Assembly: GCF_000384295.1 (NCBI RefSeq)
Contig: NZ_KB913037.1
Span: forward strand, 9,747,508-9,811,507
DNA length: 64,000 nucleotides
Source: Amycolatopsis balhimycina FH 1894
GTDB taxonomy: Bacteria; Actinomycetota; Actinomycetes; Mycobacteriales; Pseudonocardiaceae
Reading direction: 5' to 3'
Shown here: positions 42,403 through 50,602 of the stretch, one piece after another
How positions within the stretch are numbered: position 1 is the stretch's first letter
Layout: each line of letters opens with the position of its first letter
The notes under the pieces: generated by a model
Told to the model about the DNA's origin: nothing
The model's input: the letters and a program-made list of their open reading frames with translations, nothing else
Database searches by the model: none
Position numbers and translations under genes: made by a program

Positions 42403-42422
42403 CCTCATCGGGGAACACGGCC
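42403..42422 (-). promoter_or_regulatory. Conserved upstream element, CBM2-kinase copy
   Basis: On the minus strand GGCCGTGTTCCCCGATGAGG, 27 bp before the kinase start; 17 of 20 bases identical to the element before the pseudokinase. Suggests shared control of the two genes. Confidence 0.45.
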
Positions 42423-42560
42423 GGTTCCGGCGCCGAGTTCGGCCAACCGGCGGGAATCACTCACCTGGGTGGGGGATACGGAATAGCGTTCGACGATTTC
42501 GCTCCGGATCCCGGAATGGTGTTGAGCCGCTACGGAAAAAAGGCCGACCCGGTTGTGTCG

Positions 42561-42580
42561 GAACGATAACGGTATCGTTC
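42561..42580. terminator. Short hairpin after the second CBM2-kinase
   Basis: GAACGATA and TATCGTTC form a perfect 8-bp stem around ACGG, 5 bp beyond the kinase stop. No T-run, so it may be an operator rather than a terminator. Confidence 0.35.
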
Positions 42581-42585
42581 GCCGC

Positions 42586-43986
42586 TCAGTTCGTCCGGCA
42601 GCTCACGACCGGGACGGCGCCGCGGCCGCCGGTGCGGATTTCGTTCAGCCCGAAGGAAGCCGACGCGCCCGGTTCGAGCAGCGCGTTCCAGCCCGCGTCC
42701 GTGACGGTCACCGACGAGCCGTCCTGGGTCAGGGTGCCGTTCCAGAGGTCCCGGATGCCGGTGCCGGCGGCCAGCACCCACGTCACCGTCCAGCCGCTCA
42801 GGCGCGCCGGCCGGTCGTTGTGGACGGTCACCTGCGCCTGCGCCCCGTCCGGCCAGGCGCTCGTCACCTCGTAGCGCGCGGTGCACCCGCCCTGGGCCGG
42901 TGCGGTGGTGGTGGGGTGCGGCGACGACGACGGCGTCGGTGGCGTCTCGGCGGCCCGGAGCCGCGTTGCCAGAGCCGCCGTCGTGGTGCTGCTGACGGTG
43001 TGGTCCGCGGTGACGGTCGTCGCCGGGTACTGGATGGGCGCCGCGGTGGTCTCGGGCCCGTCGGTGAGGGTGACGCCGGTCACCACGCCGGCGCAGGTCA
43101 AGCTCACGGCGAGGGCGGACACCGCGACGCGGCGGAGCCGGGATCGGCGGGGGACGTCCGCGTCGGCCGGGCGGCCCACCGAGGCCAGCAGCTCCACCGT
43201 CTCCTGCATCGACGGGCGCGCGGCGGGGTCGCGTTCGAGCATCCGCATCAGCACCCCGGTGAGCGGGCCGCCGTGGGCGGGCGGGGCGAGCTGGTTTTCG
43301 GTGATCCGCCGGAGCAGGGTGATCGGGTCGTCGCTGGTGCCGAACGGCGGAGTGCCCTCCAGGGCGGTGTAGAGCGTGGCGCCGAGCGAATACACGTCCG
43401 ACGGCAGGCCGGCCTCGCCGCCGCGGGCGACCTCCGGAGCCACGTAGGGGAGGGTGCCGACGACGACGTCTTCCTCGGCGGCGGGGTGCTCGCCGAGCGC
43501 GCGCGACACCCCGAAGTCGGTGATCCGGGCGGTGCCGTCGCCGGTGACGAGCACGTTGTTCGGCGTCACGTCCCGGTGCAGGATCCAGTCCCCGTGCGCG
43601 GCGGCCAGTGCCGCGCCGACCTGCCGCCCGAGCCGGAGCACGTCGCACCGCGGCAGCGGTCCCCGTTCGACGAGCAGGTCGGTCAGCGACCGGGCGGGCA
43701 CGTACTCCATGACCAGGTACATCGAGCCGGCGTCTTCGAACACGTCGTAAACCGCGATGGCGTTCGGGTGCCGGAGCCGGGAAGCCAGCCGCGCTTCACG
43801 CAGCGCCCGGTCGCAGGTTTCGGCGGCCGTGCCGGGGTCGGTCGACGGCTCCCGCAGGAACTGCTTGACCGCCACCACGCGGTCCAGCCGCTCGTCCCTG
43901 GCCCGCCACACGAGGCTCGTCGCGCCCCGGCCGAGGTGTCCCAGGAGCCGGTATCGCCCGTTCACGAGCTGTTCCTCGAAAGCCAC
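42586..43986 (-). CDS. Second membrane Ser/Thr protein kinase with extracellular CBM2 module
   Basis: 466 residues from GTG 43986 (AGGGG site). Intact kinase domain, residues 11-270: Gly loop LGRGATS, Lys41, Asp139 in HRDVTPNN, Asp157 in DFG, APEV. Membrane helix 287-306, a Thr/Pro/Ser-rich spacer 311-367, then a CBM2 module 368-463 with terminal Cys368 and Cys463 and tryptophans 378, 399, 403, 415 and 433. Compared with the first kinase the outer linker is longer, so the module would stand further from the membrane. The two probably arose by duplication and may heterodimerise. Confidence 0.88.
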   Translation of the reverse strand: MAFEEQLVNGRYRLLGHLGRGATSLVWRARDERLDRVVAVKQFLREPSTDPGTAAETCDRALREARLASRLRHPNAIAVYDVFEDAGSMYLVMEYVPARSLTDLLVERGPLPRCDVLRLGRQVGAALAAAHGDWILHRDVTPNNVLVTGDGTARITDFGVSRALGEHPAAEEDVVVGTLPYVAPEVARGGEAGLPSDVYSLGATLYTALEGTPPFGTSDDPITLLRRITENQLAPPAHGGPLTGVLMRMLERDPAARPSMQETVELLASVGRPADADVPRRSRLRRVAVSALAVSLTCAGVVTGVTLTDGPETTAAPIQYPATTVTADHTVSSTTTAALATRLRAAETPPTPSSSPHPTTTAPAQGGCTARYEVTSAWPDGAQAQVTVHNDRPARLSGWTVTWVLAAGTGIRDLWNGTLTQDGSSVTVTDAGWNALLEPGASASFGLNEIRTGGRGAVPVVSCRTN

Positions 43987-44395
43987 CCATACCCCTGCGC
44001 CGGTCGACGATTGCCAAAACGCTCTGCTTTTTAGCAGATGATCGGCTTCGGGTGGGGCTTCGGCGGCAACCGTTATCGGAATCGATGCGTTCGACGGTCG
44101 TTTTGTATTCCGAACATTGGGGGTACCGGTGTCCGGGATCGACGGATTCGCCGTGTCCGGATTCCGGCGGGGAGGCGCGGTGGTGTGGTTGACGGGTCGT
44201 AGGCCGGCCGGCGGCCGGGTGATCGGCAGGCGGCGTGGGAGCAGCCGCCGGTGCAGGTGAGGGCGTACCGTGTGGGACACCGCGGTTCAACCGGTAGCCG
44301 CCCGCTCGTTCCCCTGCGCCCGCCCCGCAGGTGGCGCGGGGGCGGGCCCGCTGCCCGGATCCCCGGCGCCACCCCCTCGCTCCGAGGAGGTCCTT
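43987..44395. other. Divergent promoter region, kinase / STAS genes
   Basis: 409 bp without a convincing gene. A relatively AT-rich patch spans 44010-44120. It includes a small hairpin at 44023-44038 (TCTGCT, TTTT, AGCAGA) close to the kinase start. The right part is GC-rich with a strong GAGGAGG site for the STAS gene. Confidence 0.5.
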
Positions 44396-44806
44396 GTGCT
44401 CGACCAGATCGCCGCGCCGAGCTCCCGCGTCGACGTTCCCACCGTGATGACCCTGCGGGTGACCGCCACGGCGGAAGCCACGGTCGTCACCGTCCGCGGG
44501 GAGATCGACCTGCCGGTGCTCGGCCGGCTGAGGAGCCGGGTGGGGGACGAGATCGACCTCGCGCCGCGGGCGCTCGTGCTGGACCTCATGGAGGTCGTCT
44601 TCTGCGGCGCCGGCGGGATCACTGAGCTGCTGGTCGCCGCTTCGGAAGCCCACGTCAGCGGGGTGTCGTTCGCCATCGCCACGGATCGGCGGGCCGTGCT
44701 GCGCCCGGTCCGGGTCCTGCGGCTGGAGCAGGCGCTGCCGATCCACCACAGTGTTCCCGCCGCCCTGGACTGGCTGGCCGTGCTGCCCCGGCTCCGCCGC
44801 CCCTGA
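44396..44806 (+). CDS. STAS-domain protein (anti-sigma-factor antagonist-like)
   Basis: 136 residues. The STAS fold is seen from residue 19: VTATAEATVVTVRGEIDLPVLGRLRSRV, then ALVLDLMEVVFCGAGGITELLVAA. In classical antagonists such as SpoIIAA the loop reads D-S-S/A-G with a phosphorylatable Ser; here it is CGAGG, so that Ser is missing and phosphorylation control is unlikely. GTG start with GAGGAGG five bases before. The next gene follows 22 bp downstream. Confidence 0.8.
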   Translation: MLDQIAAPSSRVDVPTVMTLRVTATAEATVVTVRGEIDLPVLGRLRSRVGDEIDLAPRALVLDLMEVVFCGAGGITELLVAASEAHVSGVSFAIATDRRAVLRPVRVLRLEQALPIHHSVPAALDWLAVLPRLRRP

Positions 44807-44828
44807 CCCCCGGAGGAGGTGAGCCGCC

Positions 44829-45125
44829 GTGCCCGAGCGCCGTGACCCGTACGTCGTGCTGGGCGTCGCCGCGACCGCGACGGACCGCGAGCTCGCCGCC
44901 GCCTTCCGCCGCCGGGTCCGGGAGGCGCACCCCGACGCCCCGGGCGGCGACGGCGACCGCCTCGCCGCGGTGGTGGCGGCCTACGAACTGCTGCGTGACC
45001 CCCGCCGGCGCGCCGAGTTCGACCGTCGCCGCACGCGCGGGGTCCCAGTGGCGGTCCGCCGTCACCCCGGCCGGACCGCGGACGCGCCGGACCTGCGTGC
45101 GGGACCGGTGCGCCACCACTCCTAG
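44829..45125 (+). CDS. Short J-domain protein
   Basis: 98 residues. The J domain is complete: RDPYVVLGVAATATDRELAAAFRRRVREAHPDAP with the HPD motif that triggers DnaK ATPase, then YELLRDPRRRAEFDRRR. No zinc or C-terminal substrate domain, only a basic tail. It would be a specialised DnaK co-chaperone. GTG start with GGAGGAGGTGAG. Operon with the STAS gene is likely. Confidence 0.82.
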   Translation: MPERRDPYVVLGVAATATDRELAAAFRRRVREAHPDAPGGDGDRLAAVVAAYELLRDPRRRAEFDRRRTRGVPVAVRRHPGRTADAPDLRAGPVRHHS

Positions 45126-45153
45126 CGCCAGGACCTCCGGCGTCCCAGACCCG

Positions 45154-46137
45154 TCACCGGTTCTCCAGCCGCTCCCGCTGCGGCGCCACGACGTACTTGG
45201 GGTCCTTTGTGGACGCGACGCCCGCCTCGAACACCCCGAACCGCTGCAGCACGCTCCCGGCGACCAGCGCCGTTCCCGCGGCCACGGAGACCGCGCGGCC
45301 GCGGTGCCCGAGCAGCGTGCCGGCCAAACCGGCGGCGGTCAGCCGTTCGGACCACTTCCGCAAGCGGTGCGCTTTGCCGGTGGTGTAAGCCTCCGCTACG
45401 AGCCCGAGCCGCTTTTCCAGCACCTTCGACGCCACCAGCTCGGTCGCCGCGCCGAAGGCGGCAAGCGCGCGGGCGGGACCCGCTTCCGCCACCGGCACCA
45501 GGGCCATCGCGAAGCCGCCGGAACTCGCGGCCGCCGAGCCGACGAAGACGAATGGCAGCTGCGCGTGCGCTTCGTGCCAGGCCGGGACCGCGGTCTGCGA
45601 CAGCAGCACGGCCGTATAGGACGCGACCGCCGGGGCGACGACCGCGGAGGAGAGCCCCGCGGGCCGGGCCGCCGCGCGCAGCAGCCTGCCGGGCAAGGTG
45701 CGGCGCAGCCCGGACGGCAGCACCTCGGCGGCCGCGGCGAGGCCCACCCCGGGCCCATAGGCGGTGAGGATCCAGGTGCCCACGCTCATCGGCGACGTCG
45801 GTTTCGCCACGCGCAGCATGTGGTGGAACCGCTCCGGCCGCCCGAGGTCGGCGACGAGCAGGTACGCACTCGCCAGCAGCGCCGCGAGGGAACCGGTCCG
45901 CCCGGCCCGGCGCAGGGCCGGCCGCCCCGTCAGGTCCGCGCCGGCGGCCAGCAGCGCGGTGCCCGCCGACAGCCCGCCGGTGAACAGGTACGCCGGCACC
46001 TTCCACTCCCACACCGGCGGCTTGAGCACCGGACGGCCGTAGTACGACCGGAACTCGGCCGGGGGCACCATCAGCTCTTCCCGGGAGCGGCGCTTGCGGC
46101 GGCCGAAGGGCCGGCCGGCGGCCTGGGCGTCGCTCAT
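45154..46137 (-). CDS. NrfD-type membrane subunit of formate dehydrogenase
   Basis: 327 residues with about eight membrane helices, polysulfide-reductase NrfD family (YLFTGGLSAGTALLAAGADL, DLGRPERFHHMLRVAKPTSPMSVGTWIL). This subunit would pass electrons from the iron-sulfur subunit to menaquinone. Translationally coupled to the beta subunit through ATGA and last in the three-gene operon. Confidence 0.88.
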   Translation of the reverse strand: MSDAQAAGRPFGRRKRRSREELMVPPAEFRSYYGRPVLKPPVWEWKVPAYLFTGGLSAGTALLAAGADLTGRPALRRAGRTGSLAALLASAYLLVADLGRPERFHHMLRVAKPTSPMSVGTWILTAYGPGVGLAAAAEVLPSGLRRTLPGRLLRAAARPAGLSSAVVAPAVASYTAVLLSQTAVPAWHEAHAQLPFVFVGSAAASSGGFAMALVPVAEAGPARALAAFGAATELVASKVLEKRLGLVAEAYTTGKAHRLRKWSERLTAAGLAGTLLGHRGRAVSVAAGTALVAGSVLQRFGVFEAGVASTKDPKYVVAPQRERLENR

Positions 46138-47165
46138 CGGCGCCGTCCCCCGAACGCCGCGACCGCGGCCGCGAGCAGCGCCGAGGCGGCCATCCCGGCG
46201 TACTTCCACATGGCGGGCAGCTCCCGGGTCGGTACCACCGGGTCCGGCGGCAGCCCGTAGACCTCGGGTTCGTCGAGCAGCAGGAAGAACGCGCCGTTGC
46301 CGCCGACGCCGTCTTCGGGGTCGTGGCCGTAGAGCCGGGCCTCGGTGACCCCGCGCTCGTGCAGTTCCTCGACGCGGCGGGCCGCCCGCTCGCGCAGCTC
46401 GTCGAGCTCGCCGAACTGGATCGAGTCCGTCGGGCAGGCCTTGGCACACGCCGGTTCCAGGCCGTCGTGCAGCCGGTCGTAACAGAGCGTGCACTTCTGC
46501 GCCCGCCCGTCGCCCGGACGGCGGTCGATGACCCCGTACGGGCAGCCGGAAACGCAGTAGCCGCAGCCGTTGCAGATGTCCTGCTGCACCACGACCGTGC
46601 CGAACTCGGTGCGGAACAGCGCGCCGGTCGGGCAGACGTCGAGGCAGCCCGCGTGCGTGCAGTGCTTGCAGACGTCCGACGCCATCAGCCAGCGGAAGTC
46701 GGTGCGCCCCTCGGCGCCGGTCTTCGCGCCCGGCAGGTCGAACGACGGCATCCCGAGGTCTTCCGGCGCCCGCGGCAGCGGAGAAGTGCCCAGCTCGCCG
46801 CCGCCGCGTGGGGCGTCTCGCAGCTCGTCGGCGACGAACGCGGTGGTGACATCGATCGCGGACGGCCCGGTCGGCAGCCCCTCGAGCCCGGCCGACTGCT
46901 CGCCGAGCGGGCGCCGCTGCTCGATGAACGCGACGTGCCGCCACGAGTTCGCGCCCAGCGCGCCGGTGTTGTCGAACGACATCCCGAGCAGGTCGAGCCC
47001 GTCCTCGGGCACGTGGTTCCACTCCTTGCAGGCGACTTCGCAGGCCTTGCAGCCGATGCACACCGACGTGTCGGTGAAGAACCCGGCACGCGGCGGGTGC
47101 CCGGTGTGCCCGGCCTCGGCGGCGACGTCCGGCAGCGGCCCGGACAGCCGGTTCTCGGCGCTCAT
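46134..47165 (-). CDS. Formate dehydrogenase iron-sulfur (beta) subunit
   Basis: 343 residues with four [4Fe-4S] Cys groups: CIGCKACEVACKEWN near residue 36, CKHCTHAGCLDVCPTGA, CNGCGYCVSGCPYG, and CTLCYDRLHDGLEPACAKACP. A C-terminal helix (AGMAASALLAAAVAAFGG) could anchor it in the membrane. It wires the catalytic subunit to the NrfD-like subunit. Overlaps both neighbours by 4 bp. Confidence 0.92.
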   Translation of the reverse strand: MSAENRLSGPLPDVAAEAGHTGHPPRAGFFTDTSVCIGCKACEVACKEWNHVPEDGLDLLGMSFDNTGALGANSWRHVAFIEQRRPLGEQSAGLEGLPTGPSAIDVTTAFVADELRDAPRGGGELGTSPLPRAPEDLGMPSFDLPGAKTGAEGRTDFRWLMASDVCKHCTHAGCLDVCPTGALFRTEFGTVVVQQDICNGCGYCVSGCPYGVIDRRPGDGRAQKCTLCYDRLHDGLEPACAKACPTDSIQFGELDELRERAARRVEELHERGVTEARLYGHDPEDGVGGNGAFFLLLDEPEVYGLPPDPVVPTRELPAMWKYAGMAASALLAAAVAAFGGRRR

Positions 47166-50100
47166 GATGGGTCCTCCGTCGTGTGGCCGGGTTCGACGTG
47201 CGGGACCTGGTGGACCGTCGCCACCCGGGTTCCCGTCTCCGGGGTGATGCCCGCCCGGGCGCGGTACTGCGCCAGCAACGCGGTCAGCGCGGCACCGCGC
47301 GGCCGCCGTCCGGGCCGGACGTCGCAGGTGGCGACCTTGCTCTCCTGGATGAACACGTTCGGGTCCACGACCACGCCGAGCAGGTCGTTGACGACGTCCC
47401 GCGAGACCAGCCCGGCCGAACCCCAGTGGTAGGGCAGCCACACCTGGTGCACGACCCGGTCCTGCACCCGCAGCGGCGCCATCCGGTCGGTCACCATGAC
47501 CCGCGCCTCGACGGCCGCCCGCGCGGTGATCACGTGCGCCCAGCCCAGGTGCGCCAGCCCGCGCAGTTCCGCCAGCTCGGGGGAGACCTCGACGAACAGG
47601 TCCGGCTGCAGCTCCGACAGGTACGGCAGCGTCCGGCTCATCCCGCCGGCGGTGTGGTGCTCGGTCAGCCGTGCGGCGGTGAACACGAACGGGAACACCT
47701 CGCCGCCTTCCTCGGGCGGCGACGGGTGGGACGGGTTGTCCCGGCGGCCGTAGACCTTCCGCGCCGGGTTGCCCTGCTGGGTGTAGAACGGGTTGCGGAA
47801 CGGCGATTCGTGCGGCTCGTAGTGTGTCGGCAGCGGGCCGTCGGCCAGCCCCGACGGGGCGAACAGCCACGCCTTGCCGTCCGACTGCATGACGAACGGG
47901 TCGTCGCCGCGCAGCGCGGCCGGCCCCACGGCACCCGGCGGCGGCACGTGGTCCGGCGGCTTGGTCTTCTCGAAGTCGGGGACGTCGTGCCCGGTCCATT
48001 CGCGACGGCCGGCGTCCCACCACACGAGGGCTTTGCGCTCGCTCCACGGCCGTCCCCGGGGGTCGGCGGACGCGCGGTTGTAGAGCACCCGCCGGTTCAG
48101 CGGCCAGACCCAGCCCCACTCGAGGGCGGTGAAGTCCTGCTCGAACCGGGACTTCCGGCGGGCGGCCTGGTTGACGCCGCCGGCGTAGACGCCGCTGTAG
48201 ATCCAGCAGCCGCACGACGTACTGCCGTCCGCCTTGAGATCGAGGTAGCCGGACAGCTCCTTGCCGGTGGTGAGGTCGAGGCCGTTGATCCGCCGCAGGA
48301 CGTCCTCGGCCGACGGCTCGTCGCCGTGCACCTCGTGGTCCCAGGCGAGGTCGAGCACCGGGCGGTCGCGCTCGTCGGCGGAGCCGGCCAGCCGCTCCCG
48401 GACCAGCCGCCCGAGGTGGTGGAAGAACCACAGCTCCGACCGCTGGTCGCCGGACGGCTCGACGGCCTTTTCGCGCCACTGCAGCATGCGCTGGGTCTGG
48501 GTGAACGTCCCTTCCTTCTCCACGTGCGAGGCGGCGGGGAAGAAGAACACCTCGGTGCGGCACCGCTCCGGCGCGATTTCGCCGGTCTCGATCTCGGGCG
48601 CGTCCTTCCAGAAGGTGGCGCTCTCGATCATCGTCAGGTCCCGGACGACCAGCCAGTCGAGGTTGGCCATGCCGAGCCGCTGCAGGCGGCCGTGCGCGGA
48701 GCCGACGGCCGGGTTCTGCCCGAGCAGGAAGTAGCCGGACACCTTGCCGTCGACCATGTCCATCACGGTGCGGTAGGTGCCGTGGTCGCCGTTGATCCGC
48801 GGCAGGTAATCGAAGCAGAAGTCGTTGTCAGGCGTGGCTTTCTCGCCCCAGTACTCCTTCAGCAGCGACACGGTGTAGGCGTCGGCGTTGCGCCAGAAGC
48901 CCTTCTGCTTGTCGCCGCGGATGCTGTCGATGTACTCGTCGAGTGTCGTGTGCTCCGGGGTCGGCATCGGCAGGTAGCCGGGCAGCAGGTTGAACAGCGT
49001 CGGGATGTCGGTCGAGCCCTGGATGCTGGCGTGCCCGCGCAGGGCGAACACCCCGCCGCCGGGCCGGCCGATGTTGCCCAGCAGCAGCTGGATGATCGAG
49101 CCCGCGCGGATGTACTGCGCACCGACACTGTGCTGGGTCCAGCCCACGCTGTAGACCAGCGCGGCGGTGCGTTCGCGGCCCGAGTTGCGCGTCCACGCGT
49201 CACAGACCCGCTGGAAGAGCTCCTTCGGCGTCCCGCAGGTGGCCTCGACCATCTCCGGCGTGTAGCGGGCGAAGTGGCGCTTGAGGATCTGGAACACGCA
49301 CCGCGGGTGCTGCAGCGTCGGGTCGGCGGCGATCTCTTCGCTGCCGCCTTCGAGCACCGGGCCGCCGGAGCCGTGCTGGTCGGCCGGCGACGTCTCCTTG
49401 CCGTGGCCCGTCCCGTCCGGCGGCCGGACGCTCTCGTAGTGCCAGGTCGACGGGTCGTACGCGGCCTTGGCCTCGTCGTAGCCGCTGAAGAGGCCGTCGA
49501 GGTCCTCGGTGTCCCGGAAGTCCTCGCGTACCAGGAACGAGGCGTTGGTGTAGGCGACGACGTACTCCCGGAAGTCCAGGTCGTTGCTCAGGATGTGGTG
49601 GATCACCCCGCCGAGGAACGCGATGTCCGTGCCGGCGCGCAGCGGGACGTGGGCGTCGGCGAGCGCGCTCGTCCGGGTGAAGCGCGGGTCGATGTGGAAG
49701 ACCTCGGCCCCGCGGGCCTTCGCCTCCATCACCCACTGGAACCCCACCGGGTGCGCCTCGGCCATGTTCGAGCCCATGATGACCACGCAGTCGGAGTTCT
49801 GCAGGTCCTGCTGGTAGTCCGTCGCACCGCCGCGACCGAAGGAGGTCCCCAGACCGGGAACCGTGGCGGAGTGTCAAATCCGGGCCTGGTTCTCGATCTG
49901 GATCGCGCCGAGCGCGGTGAAGAGCTTCTTGATCAGGTAGTTCTCTTCGTTGTCGAGGGTGGCACCGCCGAGGCTCGCGATGCCCATGGTGCGCCGCAGC
50001 GGCGCGCCGCGAGAGTCGGTCTCCTGCCAGCCCTTGCGCCGGGCGTCCAGCACACGGTCGGCGACCATGGCCATCGCCGTGCCGAGGTCCAGGTCGGTCC

Positions 50101-50443
50101 ACTCGGTCGCGTAGGGGGCGCGGTAGCGGACCTTCTGCTCGCGCTGCGGCCCGGTGACCAGCTGCAGGCTCGCCGAACCCTTGGGGCACAGGCGCCCGCG
50201 GGAGATCGGGCTGTGCGGGTCGCCTTCGATCTGCACGACCCGCTCGTCCTTGACGAAGACCTGCTGGCCGCACCCGACGGCGCAATACGGGCAAACCGAC
50301 CGGGCCACCCGGTCGGCGCTCGCCGTGCGCGGGGTGAGGGCCGCCGACCGCGGGGACTCCGCCGCCTTGCCCCGCCCGAGCGGGTCGGTTCCGGTCAGCT
50401 GGCGGTACACGGGCCAGGACTCGAGCCACTTCCGTGGTCCCAC
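47162..50443 (-). CDS. Selenocysteine formate dehydrogenase, catalytic (alpha) subunit
   Basis: 1,093 codons read through an in-frame TGA at 49874-49876, which I interpret as selenocysteine 190. Before it, residues 51-86 carry the [4Fe-4S] motif CPYCAVGCGQ...CPKG; around it the sequence NQARI-U-HSATVPGLG is the molybdopterin-ligating site of FDH-N/O enzymes, where Sec or Cys binds Mo/W. A SECIS hairpin follows directly. After it come VVIMGSNMAEAHP and the long molybdopterin domains. GTG 50443 is chosen because GGGAGGT lies 7 bases upstream. No Tat signal is visible, so it is cytoplasmic. Function: oxidise formate to CO2. selA, selB, selC and selD are not in this window and must be elsewhere. 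Confidence 0.85.
49844..49876 (-). other. SECIS element with UGA selenocysteine codon
   Basis: On the mRNA, UGA (49876-49874) is followed by a hairpin at 49862-49844: GGUUCCC, loop GGUCU, GGGGACC. The loop GGUCUG lies at nucleotides 22-27 counted from the U of UGA, the same spacing and loop as in the E. coli fdhF SECIS (recalled). This is what SelB needs to insert selenocysteine. Confidence 0.85.
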
Positions 50444-50522
50444 GCCCACCTCCCGACCGCGACCCGGCGGCCGCTTCCGAACGGGCGGCTACCCGGGTCT
50501 CCTCGAGCCTAAACCGCCGGAC

Positions 50523-50575
50523 GTCATGAACGACTCTTTCCTGTCATCCGGCGACAGGAAAGAGTCGTTCATGAC
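50523..50575. repeat. Intergenic hairpin repeat (23-bp arms)
   Basis: 53 nt: perfect 23-nt arms starting GTCATGAACGACTCTTTCC around a 7-nt loop, 27 bp beyond the MFS stop on the minus strand. Almost the same arm sequence as at 23982, with the same substitution in both arms (GTGAAC/ATGAAC). Confidence 0.85.
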
Positions 50576-50602
50576 ACTTCGTCCAGGGGTCAGGTCCAGG
50601 GG

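Noticed and set aside
27422..43986. Whole sugar and kinase region as a mobile genomic island
   Set aside because: No integrase, transposase, tRNA edge or composition shift is visible, and gene packing is like the rest of the window.
44270..44395. An N-terminal extension of the STAS protein from an upstream ATG
   Set aside because: The extra 42 residues are low-complexity Pro/Ala/Gly, whereas a strong GAGGAGG site marks GTG 44396.
49787..49873. Formate dehydrogenase split into two pseudogene pieces by a stop codon
   Set aside because: The stop is TGA at the selenocysteine position in the same frame, with a matching SECIS hairpin. Frame and domains continue without loss.
47183..50512. A 1,109-codon open frame on the plus strand opposite the formate dehydrogenase gene
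   Set aside because: It is the antisense of a recognisable enzyme; its composition is Arg/Gly/Val-rich as expected from GC-rich shadow frames, and it has no domain features.
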